Shown: piece after piece, positions 1-11,400 of the stretch | Numbering within the stretch: position 1 is the stretch's first letter | Layout of the letters: the number at the start of each line of letters is the position of its first letter | From: Moniliella sp. 'wahieum' | Lineage: Eukaryota; Basidiomycota; Moniliellomycetes; Moniliellales; Moniliellaceae | Reading direction: 5' to 3' | Assembly (NCBI GenBank): GCA_003971905.1 | Contig: RSEE01000139.1 | Span: 1 to 64,000, forward strand | DNA: 64,000 nucleotides | Program-made: the position numbers and the translations under genes | The notes under the pieces: generated by a model | Seen by the model: the letters and a program-made list of their open reading frames with translations, nothing else | Database searches by the model: none | Told to the model about the DNA's origin: nothing

Positions 1-1436
1 TCTCTCTCGTTTTTGTCCTCCTTTTTCCTTTTCGCACACACACAGCACAGATCCGGTTTGGTTTGCTTGTTTGTTGGTTTGCTGGTTGGTTTGTTTTTTT
101 GCACTTGGCCCACACGTTTTCACCCCCTTCCCTCCCCCTGCCCCTCCCCCCTCCAGACGTCTAGACACCTACCTTACCCCCCTCCCTACCCTCGAACAAT
201 TTCACTGGCTTGCTTTTCCTCACCGCGTGGCCCCGCCTCCCGTCCCACGGATCAGATCATCGAAGCATCCCGCTTGGGCTCATAGTTCTTCAGGCCAGAT
301 ACCGTGCCCTCGAGGATCTGTGTGCTTCCCTGTCCCCATTCGCATAAGTATTCCTATTCGTATTCGGTTTGGGATTGGGATTATCCGAGACGCAAGACCA
401 AGCCCAAGCTCAAGCCCAAGACGCACAAGCCCAACATGCTACAGCTAGCCTGCTACAACACCCCCAGCGCCAAACAACGATGATGCAATAGGGACTGAGT
501 GGGGATTCGGTAGCGTTGGCTGTACTGCAATAGATGGAACGGTACAAAAAACAGGTGCGAGGATAGCTTAGCAATAGCAGTAGCATGGCATGGCAATGGC
601 ATAGCGTAGATCCAATGGGTGGGAATCGGCGGCAGGCGGTGTGCGGGGGGCGTAGCAGAGGTAAGGTTCAAGACGTACGTTCAAGGGCTTACAGGGTTTA
701 CTTGCCCAGAGGTCACGAACAAAAAAACAGGTGGCAAAAGGAATCGATCACGCGAAGCCCTCATTGAGGTTTCGGAAAATCAAGATGAGCGCCCAGACTG
801 GGCATTCATGATCGCAACTGCGATAATACTACGTGACCTGACAGCGTAGAAACGTGCGTATTTATAGAGGGATGGGATATTTCCTGCTATACCAGTTTCT
901 CTGCTAGATGTGTACTGTTCGTCCGGAGAGACGTTGGGTGCGCCCTGACACGTGGCTTTCTTGCCGCAATGGCTGGCTCCACTCGACCTGACGCTCCAAC
1001 CTTCATTGCATACACTCTCGATTAACGATGGCCCTTCAAGCTTCTGCAACCTGTCGGACTTTCTCAATGAGTCAATCTCTGCGCCTGCTCTCATACGCGT
1101 GCGCGTTCTCCTTCGAGTCCCATCATGCCACACTTGACTTGCATGGGACGATTACTATCGGAGTATTCTCCACATGTGCTTGCCACCCCTTACTTGCCAA
1201 AACGTACGCCACACTAGCAGCCAGACAATGCGGGTTCTCCCTTCCAGGGCATGGGCATGCAATGGCGGTACCTAAGATATGTAATCCATCCTCGAAGAAG
1301 CTCCGTGCTCATCACCGATCCATGACCCCACATGACAAAAAAGAGAAGCAAAACAGAGAGAGGCAGGTTGGAAGTTGCGGAGATGTTCCATCAGTGATAA
1401 CATGGCACCATGGTACCCTGTTACTCTGTTACCCTG
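1..1436. other. Left-edge intergenic sequence, no gene recognised
   Basis: The first 200 bases are pyrimidine-rich on the plus strand. Around 390-430 there is a short run of AAGCCC/AGCCCAAG words. Open frames here overlap on both strands, lack a recognisable domain and look like chance frames in GC-rich DNA. It lies downstream of SGF29, so its right end probably contains that gene's 3' UTR. I see no RNA gene or mobile element. Confidence 0.5.
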
Positions 1437-2715
1437 TTACCACCCCTCCAATGGTCGTTCCACCACAAGCGCCACATTATCGATTTGATGTCCCCACCAT
1501 CCTCTTCAAACATGAGTTGGTAGGTGGACGAAAGCCGATCTAGATCGCTTTGGTGGGTCTGCTGGCGCATCAGCCCGTCGGCCCTCTCACCCAACCCCCC
1601 ACTGAAAGAAGTACGTACCTTGCCTGTAGGCCCTCCGCCCATGACGGTGGCAGGGTAGAAGATGGTCGTGTCGGGGTAGACGGCCAAGACTTGTTGTCCC
1701 ATAGCGTACTCCCGCGGTGGGAGCGTCCGGCCCGATTCGGGAGGGGAAGAAGAGTTTCGAGGGTGGTACTGTCGTTTTGCTATGAAATCACGTTAGAGTA
1801 AATCATCATCGCGGGGTTAGGGTAGGGGAAGGGGGGGGGGGAGTTGTACCAGAGCAAGGGAAAAAAGGGACGTACTCGGTATTGTAATCGTCTCTCACCA
1901 CTAGCAATTGTGATCGTTGTGGATACACTCTACCACTGTAGCCATGATCCATTTCTTCCAGCGACGCGGGGTCCCCATTGACCAGAGGCGTACGGAACGC
2001 CACCTTGCGCCCGGGCTGGAGAGGTAGATGGGAGGTATCCTGTTCCCGCTCTGGACGCACTTGGTCGTGAAGCGGGGAAGTGACAGCAGAGTGAACGGCC
2101 GAGGTAGCCCTTTCTGGTCCAGAGGGGCGGTCTGCCACTTTACGCTGTGCTTTCCCGCGCTTGGAAACGGGCGGGTCGGAGGATTGTCCGAGGTGTGGGA
2201 GGCGGAGAGGGACGGGGTGGTGGCAGGGGAAAGCCGTTGGTGCGGGGGGAGGGTCGACTCGCCTCCGTTTACGAACAAGCACGTCGTCGGTGGAGGGAGG
2301 AGTGAGCAAGGCTTGAAGAATGGATACCTTCTCGTACGCATTATCGGACAAGTCGTGGGCTAGCTGCAGACGCGGCCGCAGCTCGGCACGCACGTCGTCC
2401 AGCTGCGATCGGGCCAGGAAGGGTTGGTCACCCGCCATGCCTGGATCCGTTCGTACCGTCCTCGAGTGGCTTGATCTGGTCGCGCAGAACATCAAGTTGG
2501 CGCAGCTGCTCGCGGATCGAAGTCCAGAGCTGGGCTTCCTCAGGGCCAGCTGCAGAAAGGGAAGGAGAATGATTAATGAGCACTGTGAACATGATGGCAG
2601 CCGCCCTGCCTGCTGGGCGGTGTTCTGTTGAGATGCGCCCAGCAACGGCAAGCATCCGAGAGGGAAGGGAAGAAAACAACGCACCATTTCCACGGCTGCG
2701 ACTGCGCAAGCTCAT
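1437..2715 (-). CDS. SGF29: SAGA-associated factor 29 (tandem Tudor chromatin reader)
   Basis: Sgf29 is the SAGA subunit whose tandem Tudor domain binds H3K4me2/3. The short first exon (2685-2715, MSLRSRSRGN) is followed by a 135-nt intron and then a helical N-terminus containing QLWTSIREQLRQLDVLRDQI. A low-complexity basic linker (KRRRVDPPPAP) follows. The first Tudor repeat is seen as GRKVAFRTPLVNGDP, WIMATVVECIHND and VVRDDYNTE. A further short intron starts at GTACGT after that. The second repeat is the diagnostic part: QVLAVYPDTTIFYPATVM, an intron, then YQLMFEEDGGD and a C-terminal NVALVVERPLEGW stop. The reading frame slips at several points (near 1955, 1915, 1745 and 1465) while the family match continues, so the frame is broken as given. 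The start was chosen because it precedes a good splice donor and matches the short N-terminus. The family call is firm; exact exon edges are not. Confidence 0.8.
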
Positions 2716-5339
2716 GAGGGCACGCGGGTGTGGCGAGTGTCCTCGACCCGGGTGGGGGAAGCAGACGACGATGACAGGACAAAAAGAGTGGTTGGTTGAC
2801 GTGGGCACGGATCTCACTAATTAATTGCATGCATTAATTGCCAGTGTCGTAAGGCCAAGCAAGCCTAAAAAAGCGAATTGGCGCTTTTAAAACCAGCTGC
2901 CCCCCCCTTAGTCGAGAGGATCACTCGTTCGACCGGGCCAAGAGGCACTTCTTGCATTACTTGCTTGGACTTCAAAGTTGAAGCTTTAGTTAAGGAAGGG
3001 TCTAAGGGTCTACCAACAGGTATTATATAGGCGTGCACAACAATGCAACTCGTGCTACCAAAGGCATACGACCAAGTAAGGAGGGAAGAGGGGGGGATCA
3101 GTACTGATCCCTGCGCGCGTATACGCTCCCACGCTCGTACGCTCCCCCTAGTCTGTCCGACCTCCCAATGCTAATGTCCTACGCTGTCCGGATGTTTTCC
3201 TACGGGATCGCCAGGGATCGCCCACAACAGAGAGCACGTATTATACTTGTCTCCCCCCCCATCCCCTCAATACAGCCGCGCTGCACCTGGATGTCGTCCA
3301 CCGGGGCCCCGACATTCAGGAAACACAGTCCAAGCGGGCAGCGGGCGAAAGTGAGAAGAAGAGAGGGCATATATGGAGAGAGGTAAGGAGAGAGGGCCAT
3401 GTGGAGAGAGAGGTGGGGTGGAGAATGGCTGAGAGGTGCTCAGCCCTGAGCCTCAGGACTGAGCCTCAGGCCTCAACTGTATTCCGTACTTGTGCTCCTG
3501 AGGCTCCTGAGGAGCATCGAACTCATTTCTCATCTCAATCCGACGGGGAGAAGTGCTGCGTACCGACACCTGATGATACCCAGTGCGCCCAAGCCTGCCC
3601 CATTCAAAATCAAAGCGTTCAGTTCAGCGTTCAGTTGAAAGTTCAGGCGCTCAGGGCTGAGCCTCAGCTCACAGCAGGCTTATAGCTTCAGGGTGTATAC
3701 AAGTTCACTGTTTTCAACTCAACGAACGTTTTGTTCCTGTCCCGTCGAGTTCAACGTCCCACGTTCCACCTTCAACCTTAGCGTTCGTTCAACGTACTGG
3801 CCTTCAGATCTCAGAGACCGACGGGTGGCACCGACGCATGGACACTGATACTGAGTATTACTGACTTCAAGCATCCAGCTTCAAGCTTCTAGCTTCAAGA
3901 GCTTAGTATATCTATCGCCTGCTATAGCTTCAAACTTACAATCGACACACCCCAGGCCGAGGCCCGAGGAAGAGACTGTGAGAACCGGCTGCAGTGGGCC
4001 GGCACGGCACGGCATTGACACGCCATCAATTCCATTGCAGGTCCCAAGTTCCCAGTTCCAAGTTCCAAGTTCCAGGTTGCATCATAGTCGGTGCGGGCAT
4101 CGCGGGCGCATGGAGTGCCCCCTGTGGGCATCGATCTCGATCATGCCATCAAGCCAGCATGTTCTTGCATCGTAGCATCTATACGACCCTGCAAGCCTTC
4201 ACGTTCCCCAACACACGCAGGCCGGCAGGCAGGTGGGAAGCAGGTCCCGCTCTAAGAACGCAGCTGACGCAGGGACAGCGGGCAAGCAGAATGAGATCCA
4301 AGGTCTACGATCTAAGATCTAAGAGCCAAGATCCAAGATCCAAGATCCCAGATCGATCGAGAGTCAATGGGAGCTAGGGACTAGTTCAGTTCGTCGGAAG
4401 GGAAGGGAAGCGATGGAAGGAATAGGGAGAGAGAAAGGAGCGAGCGAGCGAACGGCAAGAACGCGGTAAGGCCTCAGGCAGCAACAGACTGAAGCAGCAC
4501 AACGAAAGAGAAAGGAAAAGGGACAAGAGACAGGAAAAGGCGACGGACAGGAAAGCGAAGCAAGTGTCGGGTCAAAAGGCAAGTCAAGTCACAGGGCGAG
4601 TCAAGCCAAGGCGAGAGGCGAGAGGAGAGGCAAGAGGCGAGAGGCGAGAACAGAGAGTGTCTGCGGGTTGGTCGTGGAGATCCAACGAGGAAACAAACGC
4701 ACACAACAACCGTCGAATAGAAATGGGTAAGGAGAAAAAGAGAAAAGAAAAGAGAGAGACCGGAATACAAAACTACTACATAGCGTTTAGTAATACGGGT
4801 AGAAATACGGGAAGTGGTGGAAGTGGAAGTGGTGGTGGAAATGGTGAAGGCGAAGGTGGTGGGGGGTAGGTTACCAAGGTACAGGTCTGCCGAGTACGTG
4901 CCCCCCCACAAAACGGGTCAGGTTTTGGTGGAGGGGTGATAGGACCACACAGAGATGGGGGAGATGGGAATCAATAAGGTGTCGCAAGTCGGGCCCTTGG
5001 ACCTCCGTGGGCCAAAAGGCCGCGGGACCCAAGTGCGGGACAAGGACCGAAGCGGGCAAACATGGAGAGGGGAAGCCTAGAGGGGAAAAGGAAAGAAAGG
5101 AGAGAGAACGAGTGGAAGAAAAAAGGAAAAAAGACAAAAGCAGGGAGAGGGATGAGAGGGGAGAGGGGAGAGGGGGGATCCACCAGCTTAAGAAAGAAGA
5201 AAGAAAAAAGAAAAAACGGTGCGTGCGGGTGGGGGTAGCGGGGCAAGTGGGGCAGGGCGGGGCGCAACGCAACGACGCCACAACCACACGAGCCATTAAA
5301 GCGAGACGTGAGCCCGCGCAGGACGAAGCCAAAGGGCAG
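2716..5339. other. Intergenic spacer between SGF29 and PMA1, rich in short direct repeats
   Basis: No gene recognised. At 3430-3690 the words CTGAGCCTCAGG and GTTCAGTTGAAAGTTCAGG recur. At 3860-3900 GCTTCAAGCTTCTAGCTTCAAG occurs in pieces. At 4037-4075 the word CCAAGTTC is repeated with small changes, and at 4303-4352 AAGATCTAAGAGCCAAGATC-type 8-9 base words repeat. From about 4386 the plus strand becomes strongly purine-rich. PMA1 ends here, so the right part should hold its 3' UTR. Confidence 0.5.
4386..5215. repeat. Long purine-rich (plus) / pyrimidine-rich (minus) tracts
   Basis: Two blocks, about 4386-4760 and 5050-5215, consist mainly of A and G on the plus strand, with repeats such as GAGGCGAGAGG at 4610-4650 and GAGAGGGGAGAGGGG near 5150-5175. 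Between them, 4810-4868 is a GGAAGTGGT/GGTGGAA imperfect repeat. On the minus strand, downstream of PMA1, these are CT-rich. They could be a polypyrimidine 3' UTR or simple low-complexity spacer; mirror-repeat triplex potential is possible. No coding signal is convincing. Confidence 0.55.
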
Positions 5340-8300
5340 TCAAGTCAATAACCGACCGCCAAAAAAGCATAGTAGGCACTTGAGTTGGACGCAAGTGCCT
5401 GACGTGCGCGACGACTGAGCAGCGGAAAGGGGGATCCGTTTACCCTCCTCGTCCACCTCGAGACGAGTGGCGAACGAGTAAATGTCGGGCTCGCCCTCCT
5501 CCGACTTCTCGTGGACGACAGTAAGGCGCTGGAGGTTGGTGAAGAAGTCTTCCAGCACCTCGTTCTTGGTCGAGCGAACGCGACGGCCCATACGGTTGAT
5601 CCACTCGAGCTTGTTCAGCACGTAGTACACGACGGTAATGATGATCGTCACACCAATCGAGTAGGCCCAGACACGCACAACGGTAACCACGTCGGTCCAG
5701 TTGTGCTTGTTGTGGCGCAAGCGAGGCGAGTGGATGTACTTGGCAATGGGGCCACCGAGCCAGCCAAACAGAGTGAAGAGCGTAGCAAGCGCATCGACAC
5801 CGAGAATGGCACCAACAAGCTCCCAGGAGGGAATGGTGTTCTCGTCCGAAGTGCCCGAGCCAAGACGCGTGACAAAGATGAGCCAGTTCTCCGTGAGCGA
5901 AACCTCAAGAAGAGGATAAGCTGCACGTTACCGAAGTTCTGCACGATACCACCGTTGGGAAGGAAGAGGGTGCCACGGACAATCCAGGTACCAGCAGCAA
6001 GCAGCGCACCAAGGATGGTCGAGATAACCCAAATCTTCGGCAGCTGCCACTCGACGGGCTCCTTGGCAGCAGGGCATTGTCGTACGCAATGGCAATGGTG
6101 GCCAAGTCGGCAAAGAGAGCAATGAAGACAATCAGGTCGGCGCGGATCACCTCGTCACGGATGCAGATCGACAGAAGCAGGTAGATCTCAAGGTGGAGAC
6201 AGAGCGAGATACGGTACTGAATGTAAGCCTTCATACGGTGGAAAATCTGGCGAGCGACCTTGATCGAGGTGATGATGGTCGACAGGCCCTCGTCGAGGAA
6301 CACGACGTCAGCAGCCGAGCGAGCAGCGTCCGAAGCACCCTCCACAGCAATACCACAGTCAGCCTTCTTGAGCGAGGGAGCGTCATTGACACCGTCACCC
6401 GTCATGGCAACCAAGTGACCACGGTGCTGGAGCATCTCGACGACCTGGTACTTGTGCTCAGGGAACACCTCAGCGAAACCGTCGGCAGCCTCAATAAAGT
6501 CGTGAATGGCCGAGCCAGCAAGACCGCCCGAGCCAATCAGGCGCTGCGAGTCGTACACCTTGGTGCCGAGCGAAAGCATCTTGCAAGTCTCCTTAGCAAT
6601 AGCGACAGCGTCACCCGTAAGCATCTTGACAGCGATACCAAGGTTCTGGGCCTCAGCAATGGTAGCAGCCGTGTCCGAGCGAGGGGGTCAAACATGGGCA
6701 GGAGACCAAGGAGGTGCCACTCGCCATCGTTGATGGCGACACCGAGCGAACGGAAACCACGGGACGCAAAGTCGCCAGCCACCTTGCGGTACTGGGCGCC
6801 TGCTCAGGGTCGGGCTGGCACAGCTTGAGAATAGCGTTGGGGGCACCCTTGGCAGCGATGTACTGCTTGCCGTCCTTCTCAACCTCGGCAGTGATACGCT
6901 TGGAGACGGGGTCGAAGGGAGTGAAGCGGTGGGTGATCCAGCCCGAGGCGAGCTCCTCCTGGGCACCGGGTAGTCCTTAAGGGTCGAGATGGTAACCTTG
7001 TCAATGGGGTCGAGCGACTTGATGTTGTGGGACGAGGCGAGGGCAGCGACAGCCATCATGAAGTTAACGTCGACACCTTCCGAGGTGAAGGGCTCGTGGA
7101 TCGAGAGCTTGTTGGCAGTAAGGGTACCAGTCTTGTCCGAGCAGAGCACGTCGACACCAGCAGCGACTCAATGGCAGTAAGCTTCTGCACAATAGCCTGG
7201 CGCTTGGCAAGGTAGGCAGCACCGACAGCCATGGTGGTGGTGGTAACGCAGGGAAGACCGACGGGCACACCGACAACAAGGAAGATCAGTGTAGGTGAGC
7301 AAGTTGTTCTCCTTGGGCTGAGCAATACCCGTGTGGCGGAAGAAGCCCGAAATCCAGAAACCAACGACGAAGGCCATGACAAGAACCAAAGAGCGGTACC
7401 AATCGAGTCCATGACCTTCTGGAAGTGACCCTGCGACTCACCGCCGAGCACGAGGGCAGCGGTGCGGCCGACGAAAGTCTGCTTGGCAATGTCCGTGCAG
7501 AGGACGAAACCCTTCCCACGCTTGCAGCCAGTGGTGTAGAAGACCGTGTCACCAATGTGCTTGTCAACGGCAAGCGACTCGCCAGTAATGGCCGACTGGT
7601 CGCAAGCAATGATAGCGGGCCTTTGTCGACACCCTCATCGTCGTCGTCATCGTGGGCCGTGGCACGAGCCTTCTCGAGAATAGCGGCAGCCTGAGATCCG
7701 TCCTTGTCCTCGTAGTCAGCCAGCAGGCGACCGTCGCAGGGAACCGTCTGGCCATCCTGAACAATACGATTTCACCGGGGGCGACCTCACGAGCTTCAAT
7801 TTCAACCTCTTGACCGTTGCGAATAACCGTGGCGCGGAGCGCAATGCCCGCCTTGAGCTGAGCGACAATGTCGCCAGCCTGCTTCTCCTGGTACCAACCG
7901 ACGAAGGCGTTCAGGGCCAAGATACCGCAAATGACACCCAAGTCAATCCAGTCACGCAGACCACCGGCAAGAGCGGCAGCCAGCTCCATAACGTAAGAAT
8001 GGGACCCTTGAAGAAACCGAGGAACTTGAGGAAGAGGTTCTCCGACGGGGCCTCGAGCTCATTGTACCCGAACTGGCACGGCGAGTCTGGACGTCCGAGT
8101 CGGACAGACCCTGCTGCATCGAGGTCTCGAGCCTAAAGGAGGGGAAAGAGTTAGCAGGCTGAATGCCAACCCGGGCGAAAAAGAGAGGAGACGTACCAGC
8201 TGGCGGGGACCTTGGCAGCGACGGTCTCCTGCTCGCCGTCCTTGTTGACGCGGATCTCGTGGACCTTCCACGGGCGGAGGAACTCGCGCTTGCGGACGAC

Positions 8301-8426
8301 GGTGATGTTGTTGTCTTGTTCCTCGTCGCCGCTGTGGGCCTTTTGGGCCTTGATGAAGTCGATGAGCGAGGCGTACTCGTCGTTGACCTGGGCCCCGTAG
8401 GAACCCTTGGGCAGGTCGTCGGCCAT
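5340..8426 (-). CDS. PMA1: Plasma-membrane P-type H+-ATPase
   Basis: This ATP-driven proton pump sets the plasma-membrane potential and cytosolic pH. The start ([13 protein letters not shown]) is the first ATG before a conserved N-terminus, followed by one 64-nt intron (8133-8196). Downstream are the TM1-2 region ([19 protein letters not shown]), the actuator loop with TGES, the TM4 motif [21 protein letters not shown], the phosphorylation site CSDKTGTLT (catalytic Asp codon 7135-7137), the nucleotide-binding region, [14 protein letters not shown], and the hinge [15 protein letters not shown] near 6385-6411. TM5-10 and a C-terminal regulatory tail with [23 protein letters not shown] follow. 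Total length is about 1,000 residues, usual for basidiomycete Pma1. About ten single-base frameshifts interrupt the frame (for example near 8082, 7992, 7620, 6970, 6690, 6075 and 5915), yet the protein continues in the next frame each time. The exact C-terminus is uncertain: the tail may end at 5439-5441 or read on (with or without a 45-nt in-frame intron) to 5340. Confidence 0.95.
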
Positions 8427-11400
8427 GGTTGGCAGAGGGTGGGGTGGGGGAGGGAGGGAGGTGTGCGCGCGAGAAGAACGAGAGGTGAGTCACTGGGTGG
8501 GGGGGTCGCGGCCGGGAGGGCGAGAAGAGGGGCGGGGGTGGAGGGGGGGGGCGAGGCGAGAGAAAGACCAGCAGCGACGGGCGAAGCGAGCCCTTTTAAC
8601 CACGCCGGGAGAAGCGTCTGTGCACCAGACTGCCTCCCCCGCGCACCAGCCTGAACGGCGGCCGGGGCACGCGGGCAGTGTGGGCGAGGGTTTGTTGGGC
8701 GCTGGGCGCTCTGGAGAGTGAATCTGCATTCTGCATTCTGCATCGCCTTGGATTTTGCACTTTGCCTTGCGTCGGCCGGTGGCCTTGCGACGCTGTCTCT
8801 GGCTCGGCCTGTGCGCGGCACCAGCCCAGCCACGCGCGCCCGGCGCATCACCTGTCGGCCTGATCACCCACACACTGCGCTGGCGCCGGCGCAGCACGGG
8901 AGCGCGGCCCAGAGCGCATCCCACCGCGCGCGCTGGCCAAGTGCGATGGGTGGGTTGCGCCCAGCCGCATGCATGGGTATCACTGCATGATCAGCGTGGT
9001 GCCGCTGATCAGCGATGGGGTAGGGTGCATGCAGCAGCATCGTGATCGATGACAGGGATCACACGTACGACACATGACATCACCGCCGCCCTCTGACTCT
9101 GACGCCTGAGGCTCTGGGCGGGCGCCACTAGCCACTAGCCACTAGCCGCAGCCTTCCCGGGGGGCGTGCGGCAGCCGCTCGGCGTAATTCCATGGGCGAG
9201 CGGGATCGCCCGCACCCCCGCCCAGGGAGCGTTGAACGTGAACGTTTGTTGAGCACTGCGCGTTCGGCCCCGCGCCCGCACCGCGCCACTCTTCCGGGAG
9301 CAATGCAGGCCGGGGGCGCCCTGCCGGCCGAGACGGGCGGGGCGCATGCACACCTGAGGCTTGGCTGGCTCCGTGCCCGCTGCTCCCTCCGCACGGCGCC
9401 AGTGCAAGCTCGCGCCCAAGCGGATTCTTTGTCGGGTCGCAGTGGTCAGCATGCACCACGGCCAGCTCCCCCAGTGGCAAGGCGGCTGGGGGGGAGCGTA
9501 ACCGCACAGCGCTCCGGCAAGGCTGATGCACTGATGCACCCCTGACTAGTGACCGGTGACCGGTGACCCCCCGTGCATAGTGGGCAGTACGTTCCGAGGC
9601 CGCGGTGGGAGTGAGTTCGGGATATGAATCTGAGCGCTGAGAGCGCAAGCGAAGGCTGGTGTGGCCGTCGTGTGGGCGCGGCCGGCGCTGGAGGCACGGG
9701 CCCTGTGGAAGGCCTTGGCAGGGGCTGTCGACCAGTGAGCCGTGCGTGACGTCCCCTAGGATCGACATCCGTGCATCAGCCTCTCCCCACGCGCGCGCTG
9801 GGCTGGCCACCGGGCACTGCGCCGCCACTCGGCCACACGCGGCAGGTGGCTGGGATGGGATTGAATGATCGAGGGTTAGGTTGGGTTGTGATCTAGGCTC
9901 TGGCATTGCCTCTCTCGTCTCTCTCTCTCGCTTCCCCAGGCCGCCGTGGGCCGACCTGGGCCGACCAGTCAACGTAGTCAACCCGTCAGTAGAGTATGAA
10001 TCTTGAGTTCACCCGGGACGATGTTCAACCAACCAGGCCGCGCGGCAGCTCAGCGCGTATGACCCCTCCCTGCCGCTCCACCCAGTCAAAACCACAACGT
10101 TCAGCGTTGTCAACGCGTCAGCGTCAACGTGCATCGCTCTCACGTCCACCCTTCCAGCTTCACCGCAGGCCTCGCCGGTCTTTCCGATCATTGATCTGAC
10201 CGATCATTTCGATCATTCCGGCTCGCGGAACGAGTGGTCGATCATCGATCAGATCTCAAAGGAAGCCAGAGCGAAGACGCTGCGTCGTGGCTCCATCGAC
10301 GTTGGATCCAGCTCCTACGTCAAGCTTCAGGCTTCAAGATTGCAGCTATGTAGGTTGTTTGCGCTTCAAACTGAATATTGGCTTTCTGGGCGTGTGCATG
10401 GCTAGCATGAGTAGCATCGCGTTGCACCCATTTTTTCGGAGCCATTCTACCCCCTGCCCTTGCTCTCTTCTTTTCGCTCCGCTCCAGACTCCTTGGCGCC
10501 TTGGCATCTACTTTCCAGAGCGCGCCTGCCCAGCTTGCTCGGCTCGGAGCTCCGCCACATCCCCATATGGCTGTACACACCCTCTTCTCTGTGTATAGGA
10601 AACCGTACGCATAACCGGCATAACGCATCTGCATCGCCGGTACCCCCTTGAAGCGTATAGACTTCACATGTAACTAGTCACACGTGACCGTCACACGTCA
10701 CGGCAGGTGGCGCTGCCGCCTGCTAAATACCTGGTCTCGTTTTCCCGGTTCCCCCCGCCTAGCCGCCGGCCTTCTGCTTGGTACAGCAGCCACTAGTCAT
10801 GCCTCAGGGGCAGCGGCAGTGTGTGGTAGCTGGTACTGCTGCAGCCATGTGTGGCGGGTACCGGTACCCAGCACCGTGACCGGGTGACCGGGCGCCTTGG
10901 TTTCGGTCCTGTCCCATGCACCATGTCCCTCCACTGGCCGCGGCGGCAGCAGCGGCGGTGGAAGCGGTGGCGGCGCCGCGCGTGGCCTGGACCTGAGGCC
11001 TGCGGGAGCGCCGGAGCGCCTGCCTGTACTAACGGGTACTGAGTACTGACTGGGCGCTTGGCTTTTTGGTAGGAGGATCTGACATGCTGACATGCGGATC
11101 TGCTGACATGCATGGCAAGAACAGCGAGCATGCATCATGCATCATGCATATGCAGGTGCAGGTGCATGAGCCTGATGGGTGAGCCAGCGCTCACCGGACC
11201 AGCACACCGGAGATCTGCCGGGCTGAGGACCTAGGATCTGAGGATCTGAGTCCTGCGCTGTGGTTTCGCCTGGGTTGCGGGCGAGGCAAGGATCACTGAC
11301 ACCAGGGTCCCCAGTATCGGCGCAGCTAGTCCCTAGTCCCCCTCGCTGGAAATTCAACATTGCACCTTGCGCATCCCTGAGAAACATGCGTCATGCATCA

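Noticed and set aside
5340-8426. PMA1 as a pseudogene
   Set aside because: Every catalytic motif is intact and the same style of base loss affects unrelated essential genes, so error is the simpler reading.
9142-9981. 279-codon open frame on the minus strand
   Set aside because: GC-rich chance frame; overlapping frames of similar length on the other strand, no motif, repeats run through it.
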